DNA of 35,054 nt, taken from NCBI GenBank assembly GCA_049999805.1, contig JBNGIO010004918.1:1-35054 (forward strand), written 5' to 3'. This document shows, one piece after another, positions 22,124 through 31,570 of the stretch (the stretch's first letter is position 1; each line of letters opens with the position of its first letter). The position numbers and the translations under genes were made by a program. Source of the stretch: Folioceros fuciformis. Its lineage: Eukaryota > Anthocerotophyta > Anthocerotopsida > Anthocerotales. The notes beneath the pieces are model-generated. The model searched no databases. It saw only the letters and a program-made list of their open reading frames with translations, and had not been told where the DNA came from.

Positions 22124-22294
22124 TGTAACTAAGTTGGCTTGAGCGGAAGCTAGTTGGAAAACTACTTTATTAATAAAAGTAAAATCAATACAATACAATA
22201 GATTGCTTAAATACCAAAAGTCGGTGACGGTTCACTAATGCCTATTTATCAAAAAGATTAAATAAGGTAGTTAATGTTTATACTTATTTTAACA
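22124..22294 (-). repeat. Right LTR (5' LTR of the element), 171 bp
   Basis: Same length and ends as the left LTR, differing at two positions. The near identity indicates a recent insertion. Confidence 0.95.
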
Positions 22295-22299
22295 ATTTC
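22295..22299. repeat. Target site duplication, right copy (ATTTC)
   Basis: Identical to 16091-16095, immediately outside the right LTR. Confidence 0.92.
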
Positions 22300-22470
22300 T
22301 CTGCATATAGTATTCACGACATGACAGTTAGCGATAATCTCGACTCACTGATAATATACAACGTCACTCTTTGGTGAACAGATGCACCGCCATCACGCAC
22401 TTTTAGGGTTCAGCCACAACAACTACGCTAAGTATCACTACGTTTGATAGCGGGCCATAATCACTTAGGG

Positions 22471-22486
22471 CGCCGGCTAGCCGGCG
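22471..22486. repeat. Perfect 16-bp palindrome CGCCGGCTAGCCGGCG
   Basis: The sequence equals its own reverse complement. A 14-bp version of the same palindrome recurs at 23864-23877. Confidence 0.85.
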
Positions 22487-23382
22487 TCGTCACACTACTG
22501 ACTTGACTCTATGCATTGTATGCTGGCAAGAGACAGAAGCTCACTATGAAGTGTACACTTTTGTTTGCCGTATGCACGGCCATTCCTGGCAAGATGACAA
22601 CACCATAGATGGAAGAAATTTAGAGCACATGTTGTGTCCCTCACCTTGTTCGACCTTCGATTGGGTGTTCTTAATCGTCGCCTTCAAGCGAGCACACAAT
22701 GCACAGTGGAGAAGCGGTTTGACTTTGGAATCTTCACTCGACTAAAGTTCACCTTCCGCAACTTCAAGAACAATTGGTAAGTTATACAGGGAATTTGTGC
22801 CCGATCACAATGCCTTCTATACTGGCTCCATATCTCTAGTTTTGTATACGTGTCTGGTAAATTGTATACTTCCACATTTGGTAGCCTTTCTGCCAATACC
22901 AAGAAAGCATTGTTCATCCAGGCTATGGCATTCTCACTTGATGATCCACTACGAGCCGGATTACTTCTAACATTATACTAGAGCGCGTTCTCGAGAACTC
23001 GACCCTTCAGCTCCTCATACCTCTTGTGACCCAAGGAAAACACTCGTCGAAAAGCCCGTAAGCAGCATTGTATAGGCTCATGTCCTCTCAGATGGGTGCT
23101 GACCTTAAAAGGCTCGCCGTGGGCTGTTTCTACTTTCAGCAAAGATCCTAAAAATGTCTCCTGCTCTTGCCGGCACATCTTGAGGAATCTGTACCTTTGC
23201 TCTTGAAATGTTTCCTTCGTCAACCGCATCACGCATATTTGGTTGCAACAGTATTTTTTGAAGTCCAAAGTAATCGCTATTCCTTTGCTTTTGTGTAATG
23301 GAACGCCACTACTGCATCTATGTTGATGCAGGCATGTGTGATGAGACATCTCCCTTAGACTCTCACTCATTGGCTTGCCTTG

Positions 23383-23514
23383 ATATGCTCTAGGGGGGGC
23401 TTTTGTAAATGGCTCGTCACTTGCATCATCCATGACGGCAAGCCAATGATATGCTCTAAGAGGGGCTTGTGTAAATGGCTCGTCGCTTGCATCATCCATG
23501 AAGGTTCTTTCGAT
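23383..23514. repeat. 66-bp direct tandem duplication
   Basis: Two 66-base units (23383-23448 and 23449-23514) share GATATGCTCTA, GTAAATGGCTCGTC and CTTGCATCATCCATGA. On the minus strand this makes the 22-residue repeat in the decayed gene. Confidence 0.85.
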
Positions 23515-23863
23515 TGAAGGCGCCCTGTCATCAACTCTATTGGCATGAGGCCAGTGTGAGAATAGGTTGCGCCTAGCACGGTTGTCCAATGCCCCATTGC
23601 CACTATATTGCCTTTGTGATCCTCTCGTTGGCATCCTTTGTCTGGGACTCATAGACATAGCTGAGTAGAGGTTCATGTTCCGCGGAGTCCTGGTAACTGA
23701 TGCAGGGACATCGGGTAAGGGCAACACTTTAGAACCTGAATGTTGCAGACTTCACCATATTCCTACATAGCAATTCTCGTGTCACAGCTCCAGACAAAGA
23801 ATCGTATGATTGTGCACAATGAAGATCTTACCGCAAACTGTACCTTGGCGCGATGAGATTAAA

Positions 23864-23962
23864 GCCGGCTAGCCGGCGTGACCCGAAGGTTCCATCGTTG
23901 GATTCAGATGGCGACTCTTCCTCCTGTGGGTTTCACGTAGGGCACCAGCCAGCCGGTGCCCA
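23864..23962. repeat. Palindromes GCCGGCTAGCCGGC (23864-23877) and GGCACC...GGTGCC (23941-23960)
   Basis: The first is a perfect 14-bp palindrome and repeats the core of the one at 22471. The second, GGCACCAGCCAGCCGGTGCC, is an imperfect palindrome with 6-bp arms. They may be ends or target hot spots of small transposons. Confidence 0.7.
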
Positions 23963-24111
23963 TCCTCGTGGAGTGCATGGAATCCTAGTCACCCCTTGGA
24001 TGCCCCACCTCGCTTAACACTAGGTAGTATGGGGTTTGTTTAGAGATCATGCCTATGGTATATTAACACACATAGAGGAGACTGACGATTTTTGCCATTG
24101 TCTTCTTACAG

Positions 24112-24348
24112 CAACTCAAAAATATTGAGTACTTATCGAAGTTGCCAGATGCTTTCCAAAACTTCGTTTTCAAAGTGAATAACTAGAAGGGCCTCGAGAA
24201 CGAGCAAAGGGCATTGATGAACAAGAATTTAGAGGATGGGTTGCTTCCTTTCCTGTTCCCTGACACAAATCAATTAATGATTCCAAACAAATCTTTTGTG
24301 GTGATTACCCAAATACAAAAGAAGCGGCATATACATCGAATACTTTGA
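24112..24348 (+). pseudogene. Short decayed exon-like frame
   Basis: After a good acceptor-like CTTCTTACAG, a plus-strand frame reads QLKNIEYLSKLPDAFQNFVF, meets TAG at 24184-24186, then continues open for 53 codons (NEQRALMNKNLEDGLLPFLF) to TGA at 24346-24348. The family is not recognised. It may be a degraded transposon or gene fragment. Confidence 0.35.
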
Positions 24349-24785
24349 GAATTAAGATGTATCTATGGGGAGTACAATACAAAAGTGCACTAAGATCATG
24401 TGTAGGTGAGCCATATAAGATTATTTTAAATTTCCAGTAGAAATATATTTTTTAGATAATATGTGCAACGAAAATGTGTTACACATAAAAGACATTGATG
24501 CATATAATCACTATTTATTAGACGACGCATCTTTATTGTCAAACGTAATACGACGATGCCGTAAAAACAAAAACTAAGTTAATGCAATAGACAACAATAC
24601 ATCTTTGAGATTTATGGTTTATTTTTAAAGTTAAATAAACTAAACAGTTGATGGGCATTAAAAGTTTGGTTGCTCCAAAGAAAATGGGTCTTCCTTGCCG
24701 CTCTAAGACACTAAATCTAGCTTGACGAGCATTTGCTTCTGCCTTGTTCTTAAGTTATTGCATGCATTAAATCTAAATTCAACAT

Positions 24786-25014
24786 TGTTAGAACATTATG
24801 AGTTCTTTTTTGTTGTTGTTGTTGTTGTTTTTATGTATAATCCCAATGGCTAGTTTTTTGAGCTATGTTTGCTCTTGTACGATTTGCAAATTAAACCTCA
24901 ACCTTTTGTTGTTAGACCTTCATGAGTTATTTCTTTTTTTATTGTGGGTTCAAACATGATAGCTATTTTTCTAGCGATGTTTGCTCTTTGTATCATTTGT
25001 AAAATAAACCTCAA
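24786..25014 (+). repeat. Diverged tandem repeat, two copies of about 110-120 bp
   Basis: Copy one (24786-24903) and copy two (24908-25014) share TTGTTAGA, ATGAGTT, CTA(G/T)TTTTT, ATGTTTGCTCTT and AAATTAAACCTCAA-like blocks in the same order. Copy one also has the GTT run. Confidence 0.7.
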
Positions 25015-25264
25015 GGTATTATTAGAAAGAAAAATCATTCATGGAATTTTTTCACTGTACCTGAGTGCAAAATTGTGACGACAGTTGTGTTATACTAAGC
25101 ACTCACTTAGTTCAAAAAAAAAAAAATCTCTCTTCAAACTACTATGTTTTAGAATCCTGTGCCTCGGCTTCAATGTCTTGTCCAATCCTAGCTTGAGGGA
25201 AGCTAATCCAGCTTGTTTGATTGCTAATTGAGCTAGAGCAAATCACGTCACATTAACACGAAAT

Positions 25265-25355
25265 TTTAACATAATTCAATTCAATTTCATGGGAATTTCA
25301 TGCAACGGCAAACCTAACCTTTTGTTTTAAAATCTTTTCCAGACATAAATAACTA
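25265..25355 (+). repeat. Dispersed repeat, copy B (partner at about 11515-11605)
   Basis: It shares AATTCAATTCAATTTCAT, CCTTTTGTTTTAAAATC and TTTTCC-AGACATAAATAACTA with copy A in direct orientation, with substitutions and a small insertion. Confidence 0.65.
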
Positions 25356-25583
25356 CGTATAGGTAAGTATAAGTAAGTAAGTACATTATGCCCTTCCAAG
25401 TTAAGGCCGAGAGTAGGACTATGAGATATCTGTTTACCAGGGTAGTTCTGTGTAAAAAAATGTCAACAAGAATGGAGCAGGGCAGTAGAGGGGATCTTTG
25501 AGCTCCCCTCCATTTATCATCGAAGGTCCAGGTCGCTGCTGCTCGGAGCCTGAGCCGGAGCGTTGCTGCCGGGCCGGCCCGTC

Positions 25584-28500
25584 ATGGACTTGCTGAATGC
25601 CACGCTGAAGGAGAAGGAGCGGGAGCGCGACAAGGAGAAAGAGAAGGAGCGGGAGAAGGACAAGGACAAGGAACGGGAGAGAGAAACTGATCTTGAGGCA
25701 GCCTTGTACACTAATTGCTTGCTGCTCGGCTTGGATCCGGCCGTGCTTGGACAGGGTGCTGGGAACCGCGCCGGCCTCTTCCGCCACTCCAATCCGCGGG
25801 TCGGGGAGGCCCTCCTCCACTTTCTACTCTGCTCGCTGCGTGGCCCCACGCTCTCTGCCAAGGTGTGCAGTCCCCAGCTCGTGCTGTCTTCGGAGATCCC
25901 AGCCGCCCATGGCAGATCTCTGTTTACGACTGCATTTTAGCGAGGTTGAGGAATGCATGCAAATGCGGGCGCACCACTGCTTCGGTCTCGCTGCTTACGT
26001 TATGTCATGTGGTATATGAGCAGGATTTTGCTGGAGTTTGGCCCATCTTCGATGCAGCTCAGTCTCGAGATTTCAGAAAGGTTGTTAGTCCAGACTTCTT
26101 GCCCTTACCGGGCTGGATATTGATCTGGTCTTGTTTAGTCGGTCTACGGCTTTAGCTAACTATTCAGGTGACGGGGTTGTTGATTCGATTCATGCTGCAG
26201 ATTGTGCAAGGCCTGATCAATGATCTTGAAGCTCAAGGTGCTTTACCGCGGAGCAATTCACGTGTTTCTTCTCTGGCTACTTGTTGTGGACACAGGTGCG
26301 ATCTCTCTCTACCTAAACCTTTTGTGTTAACCAGTTTCGAAGGATGAAATAATAATCGGGGCATTTAGGTGCTGGTACTTCAGGAGCGTTGTCAAGGATG
26401 AAATTCATAAGGTTTTGGAATGATGCATTAGAATCAGTGAGAGTAAGGACTTTTGACCGCACTGTCCAAGTCAAGACATGCAGCCATACCGTTTTGGCGG
26501 CCCGCAGGTGCTGTCAGCTCATGTAATTCAGGGGCCTTTTCTCCCAGGTTCGTGGAGCTCCTGTGGCAACTTTCAGCTCATGCTCTGCGTGAAGTCCACC
26601 GCCGGAACTTTCCCTCTGATGTTGCTGCAAACCCCCTTCCAGCACCCCTCACTGAAGTGGTGTCCCAGAACTCTCACGCAGCAGCTCTTATTCCAATCAC
26701 TAAGGTGGGGTCACATTTCGTTCCAATGCATCTGTGAAAGCAGGAAAAAGGATGTGTCACTGAATGCGCATTGCTTGTGCAGGCACGAATAGCCCTTGAA
26801 CGAAGGAAGTTTCTGGAAGGAGCAGCAGCAGCGGTTCGGAGGCAGTCGCTATGGTCAAATCTTGGGAATGAATTGACTGCTGAGTATCGAGCTTTATGTG
26901 CTGAAGAGGTGATCCTCATTTCATGCTTGAAGTGAAAGTGGTTGGCTATCATTTCTTTTTTTAAATTTCCCATGCTATTTGGATTTAACTGAAACGGTCA
27001 GATGGTGGTGTACAGGCTTTTTTGAACAAAGAGCTAGAAAAGCTTCAGGAGCACGAGGGTTTGAAACGAACATCCAATGGGGTTGCAAATGGGGGACCTG
27101 CTGGTGCAGTTGAAAGGCAATTTCTCGTTGAGAAGGCGTCTGAATCGTGGGATTCCCTGCTTGCACACACAGGTATTTCTACCTTCTCAGTGAAGTTTGG
27201 CGTCTGTTGAATGGGTCTGTCATTTAAATTTAACCGTCTTGCAATGCTTCAGCTGATTGGAATGATGGATGACGGCCGAAACAGTGCTTGCTCTGGCCTT
27301 TGTTTCCTCCCTCTTTGGCTTTGCCACTTCGCTAATGCACCCTTATGTGTGCAGCATTACATGACAAGCTAGCATCGGGACCAATTGAGGATCTTATAGC
27401 ACATAGAGAGCACAGGTGCGAGTTTGCGCTTTTAAGGTTATGTGCATGGTTCTCTCAAGTGAGACATGCTGAGCTATTGGGCAAGAAGAATCTACCAGAT
27501 TCTTGTGTGTGGATTTTTGCAATTCGAGAAACTTCACATGTGTTTTTCAGTGCTGATGGTTGGTTTGCAGGTATCGGATTGATGGAGTCTTATTGCGCTC
27601 TGCAGTGGATCGAGGCCGATCTGTGGATGATGAAAGTTCAAGGGTGCAGGATGATGATCTGCCGATTAGTTCTCATGAGAGTGGATTGGAGGAAACTCGT
27701 CGGTCTGATGAAAGATACAGTAAAGGCTCACCTGCGCTGGATGTTGCTGAGATTCTTAGGCGTTGGACGCATGCTTTGCAGAGAGTCCACAAGCAAGCAC
27801 TGCGACTGGTATGGATATCTGAGTCATTATGGAATTGTTTGTTTCCATTCTTGACCTTATAGCCGATTCTACCTTCTTATGCACCCTCAGGCTAGGTTAA
27901 ACGATGGTGCAGGTCCTGAACTCCTGAAAGATCCCAGTGGAACTGGAGACATCGTGCATGCACATGCTGTCCAGGCCACCTTGGTGGAGCATAGACAACA
28001 TCTTGCAAACATGCAGGTGAGTCTTCTTTTTCTTCGCTTGTAGCAGGGAGGGGTGTAGGTTCCAAGTAGATTCCTTGCAGTTTCCTGTATCGGGTCGGCT
28101 TGAATTGTAAGCTTCAGAAATTTGAGCGGATGATATCTCACATGATTTGATTCTTTATGATACCAAGCGCAGGTTCTGATGTCTCAACTGAAAGAAGCTA
28201 TGCCTGGTATGGAAGGGGCGATAGCTGATCTTCGGCAACAAGTAAACAGTCCGCATGTTGTTGCTGCTTCCAGCATTGCCCAAGCTGTTCTTTCTGCCTC
28301 CGCGCCTTGCAAGGATGTAGGCCTTCTCAGGATAAACCCTTACGTCCTGTCAGTCACGGCATCCTTATGAATCTCTTGAAGCTGGAAGAACTAATTAATT
28401 GATGTTCTTGTACGCCGTATGTTTGCAGGATGGTCACTTGCAGCAGGCAGGTGCACCAAACTTGGCCACAATCACACAATTGGACCTGGCACCTCCCAGT

Positions 28501-29225
28501 CTGGCCTCCAAACTGCCCTTGTCTACTGGTCCCTTTTTGGAAAGGACAAGGAGTCAGCAAAGGCGTCTTTCAACTCTTTCGCAGTTGCAATCTTTGGATG
28601 TCCTACAAGAAATAGAAGCACCCGTTGTGGCGTTTGGAAATGAGGATCGGCGAGGTAGTAACTGGGCTTGCACGTCGTTCTGTAGCGCACATGAATGTGA
28701 GCGAGGGTTTATATGCCAGTGTGTGGTTGTGCAGATTCCAGTGATGAGACTATTACTGCATTGAAACAGTCTGTGCGTGCAGCAGCTCTTTCCAGATTAG
28801 CAAGAGTGCCTGATGCATCTCTTGAAGAATCAGCAACTAGTTCTGAACACTATTTCACTCCTATCACATCATTGGAAATGGTTAGTGGAGAAGATGCAGG
28901 TTTTCAGGCAGAAACTGATGTTAATGTGAGCTCTCCTGAGCAGCCAGCTCAGTGTATGGGGTCCCAAGTACATGCGAGTAAGGTTTTGGGCGAGTTCAGT
29001 GGAGCAAAGAGAACGGATGTTTCTCCAGAGAAACAATGGCACAATAATAGAGATGCAAGCCAGTGCGTGGAGGAGAATTTATTGGAAGATGATGATGATG
29101 ATGGAGGCACATGGTCAGAATTCAGGCCACCTGACCCTGAGGATATTGGGCGACCATCGTCTCCGCCTTTGCTAATGGAGCTGTCCGCTTTTGGCGACTC
29201 CTATGATGACTTGCTAGGTGTGTAA
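25584..29225 (+). CDS. AUG6: Augmin complex subunit 6 (HAUS6-like), 12 exons
   Basis: Augmin recruits gamma-tubulin to existing microtubules and drives branching nucleation in spindle and phragmoplast. Exons: 25584-25862, 26024-26080, 26201-26295, 26548-26704, 26783-26908, 27016-27172, 27355-27415, 27571-27808, 27891-28016, 28173-28316, 28429-28654, 28735-29225. Phases agree and give 718 residues, close to flowering-plant AUG6 (about 740). The N-terminus has a charged Glu/Lys/Arg/Asp run, then the family block: [82 protein letters not shown], and [17 protein letters not shown]. The C-terminus is acidic and ends [20 protein letters not shown]. The ATG at 25584 is the only in-frame one near the start. 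No lesion is visible. Confidence 0.94.
25605..25690 (+). repeat. Near-homopurine tract coding a charged run
   Basis: Some 85 bases of almost pure purine, with GAGAAGGAGCGG-like units, encode alternating Glu/Lys/Arg/Asp at the AUG6 N-terminus. The run is absent from flowering-plant AUG6 as I know it and looks like local repeat expansion. Confidence 0.7.
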
Positions 29226-31570
29226 ACTTCTTCCTCGGTCTGGGCCAACGCTGTTTTTTTCTGTTGTGGCAAAAGAAAAGCGGGTGCTGGACCCGCATTT
29301 CCGGGAGGGTCAACGTTGTGGACTTCGTTGATTTCCAGCTCCACTCCCTTCGCACTCTGGTTTTGTGTTGATTTTGTTGGGAAGTAGATGTACAGAACCT
29401 CAGGACAGGATTTGTGCTGAACTTTTGGTGTTGTCCTGGTGTTTGTAGCTCCCATGTCAGATTTCGATACCGAAATGATGCATTGATTTGCGGGTGAACC
29501 GATCTTCCCAACATCTCACGCTTCATGCATGTCAGACCAACAGTGCTGGGTGTGGAGTCGCGAGCCTTCGCTGCAGGAGCTTGATTGTGGCTGACGAGTA
29601 GTGGATGTCGACTGAAGAGGTTACCAATCGTACAGCCCCTTTCAGTTCTGTTTTCCGTGTTCAAGTGAAGCTGTTGTGGTGTGACACTTACCTTGTTGGT
29701 GACTGTAGGCATTGCAGCATTCGTCGTCGAAGGCTGTGGTGAGATTCGCATGCAGGTTTTGGTTGATATTAGGCAACGCCGTCATTGGAGACAAGAGTCC
29801 TTCAGGATTACCGCAAGCCACACCAGGGATGAGCAAGAGCAAGGGTCGTTACGAGGTTTCCAATTTGAGCTGGTTGTAGTTCTTGGTTTCCGGATATCCC
29901 AACAAGCGGGTTGAGATCTGCTTAATGCACTATGTCGTTGTTGGGTGAAGATGTACTTCGGCAGGATTATGAACAAATGATATCCGCCAGTGTAATATAC
30001 CATTCGGGCGCGCCATGCTGATCAATAAGCGGTAGTGGGCGATGGCTGGCAAGATTAAAACTTGTGCTTGGCAGGATTCAGCGTTGTAACGTGCATGATT
30101 CAATCTATATGTACTCTGTTCTCGTTGATATCGAGGTGACTTTTGAGGCTTAAGTGGTGCCAAATAGGTTCCATTTGGGTGAGAGTTTGGTACTCTGATG
30201 TTGCATTTGTTTGGCTCTTCACATATATATCTGTAAAGGCTGCTGAAGGCGTGAACTCTCACAGTCCTAGCCCTGGATTGTTGGCGAAATGATGTCGAGG
30301 AGTTGGCTGTCACCATTCCATTGGTAGCAACAGCTGGGATGCTGACACTCGAAAAGGCTGGAGAAGGCACAAATATGTGCACGCTTGGGAAGCTCGCATT
30401 ACGGCAGCAACAGAGGTTAGTAAACCCTGCACGCGTGTATAAGTGAAATCCCCATAGGGAGTCGACCGCGCGCGGGTTTACCGTACTTTTAAGGTCTTTT
30501 AGTGATTCATTGCTTTCTAACCATGTAACTGATCTCAATAATGGTACTTACATTTTATTTTTAAATACATATTTTTATTATTCACACCTTTTACTATTAT
30601 TTCAAATAATTTATATTATTATATGCATTGTCTGCTATTATTTATCTTAAATACAGTATTAAACTGCCAAATAAAAGCCGCAATCTTCGGACGAGGAAAC
30701 ATTGTGCTTGCGGACTTGAGAGCTTCTTGAAACCGGGCGAGGAAACTTGTTGCGTGTGTCCAGACCTTCGGACCTTGATACCTGGAGAGGAAACTAAAAT
30801 AAATAAATAAATACCCAGAAAGGAAAATATGTATTTCATTACATTACTATTGTTGCTCCAGATCACGGTGCTCACGCACCTTGAGGGGCTTCAGGGGTGT
30901 ATTTCGGTACCTCTCTCGCCAGCGTTCTGAAAATCTTGAAGATCTGCTCCAAACGCATGCCCATCCAGCTTCACATACACCTGCGACTGCGTGAGGACGT
31001 CTATGTGTGTTGTGGGGAACCAAATGAGAAGCGAGAATTCGACGGATGTGGAACCGTGGTTGCACGTTGCATGACACGATGTAGAGACGTGAAAACACGA
31101 GAGTGTCTGCCTGCACCACCGTTCCGAAGGCATGAACGGCTTCGTTGACATGACCTTTTTACTCACGATGTCGGACAATGTCACCTCGCTGCAAGATTGT
31201 TGTGAAGCCGAGTGTAGGCTCTCCAAGGAGTTGCCTTTGGCAGGGTCCTTGTTTGCTCATGGTCGGTTGGTTCCTTGAAGTCGGGTCCGCTGGAGGTCAT
31301 CCTGTAACTCCCGTGAACTTCCTCACGGCCGTCGCTGAAGGACAGCCGTGAACCTATGGATGCAACAGACATGCACAAAGGTCGCACTTGAAGCATCTGA
31401 TGTGACTTGACAGGAGCATGATCTCATGGCCTTATTGTATTCAGAAAGGTGAGTAGTTTCCGTATGCCGGTTTGTATGCTGCTCCAACATTTGGTGTTGA
31501 AATTGTGGGAGCATGGATGCTTTGCTCCTCTTCAGCTGGATGGTAGGTTCAGTAGATTGCCTTGCCGATA
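29226..31570. other. Intergenic region between augmin 6 and the PPR gene
   Basis: About 2.3 kb without a recognisable gene. The first part should be the augmin 6 3' UTR. Minus-strand frames at 29751-29122 and 30538-29930 show no family features and are treated as chance. The AT-rich part at 30540-30860 has short irregular repeats. The last few hundred bases should hold the PPR promoter and leader. Confidence 0.5.
30690..30795 (+). repeat. Irregular ~47-bp repeat with GAGGAAAC cores
   Basis: CGAGGAAAC, CGAGGAAAC and AGAGGAAAC occur about 47 bases apart (cores near 30692, 30738 and 30786). They are preceded by similar CCGGGCGAG or CCTGGAGAG and CTTCGGACC-type words. A weaker AAAGGAAA follows near 30816. 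Confidence 0.55.

Larger units (their letters stand above)
16096..22294 (-). mobile_element. Ty1/copia LTR retrotransposon, 6.2 kb, young but defective
   Basis: The element is flanked by ATTTC duplications and by 171-bp LTRs that differ at 2 positions. It reads on the minus strand: right LTR, tRNA-iMet primer site, a leader of about 1 kb, gag-protease-integrase frame (21073-19082), integrase/RT/RNase H frame (19078-17045), a GC-rich 3' segment, a short polypurine tract and the left LTR. Integrase before reverse transcriptase identifies copia. Two lesions are visible: one in-frame stop in the integrase core and an in-frame deletion between reverse transcriptase and RNase H. It can therefore not be autonomous as it stands. 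It landed in an already decayed minus-strand coding region. Confidence 0.95.
22300..23727 (-). pseudogene. Decayed minus-strand gene, probably transposon-derived, upstream of the copia insertion
   Basis: The longest minus-strand frame, 23727-22978, carries a Ser/Arg-rich head, a 22-residue direct repeat (MDDASDEPFT, twice), and a conserved-looking end (CCLRAFRRVFSLGHKRYEEL). A second frame, 22917-22684, reads WMNNAFLVLAERLPNVEVYN, YTKLEIWSQYRRHC and FLKLRKVNFSRVKIPKSNRF. This C-F-KR-LK then W-F-VKIPK-RF succession resembles uncharacterised transposase-like families in plants, but I cannot name it. A stop separates the pieces, there is no ATG at 23727, and the copia element cuts it off. It may be the N-terminal part of the gene whose remains continue at 16095-15102. 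Confidence 0.45.
24349..25583. other. AT-rich intergenic stretch before augmin 6
   Basis: No gene seen. It holds the diverged tandem repeat at 24786-25014, a (GTT)n run at about 24812-24836, a 13-base A run near 25117, copy B of the dispersed repeat, and a GTAA-rich run near 25360-25385. The augmin 6 promoter and leader should occupy the last few hundred bases, where GC rises. Confidence 0.5.

Noticed and set aside
29122-29751. 209-codon minus-strand ORF
   Set aside because: It overlaps the augmin 6 C-terminus and UTR, and shows no conserved motif or splice support.
29930-30538. 202-codon minus-strand ORF as a gene
   Set aside because: No recognisable domain, low-information composition, and no supporting promoter or splice context; status left as chance.
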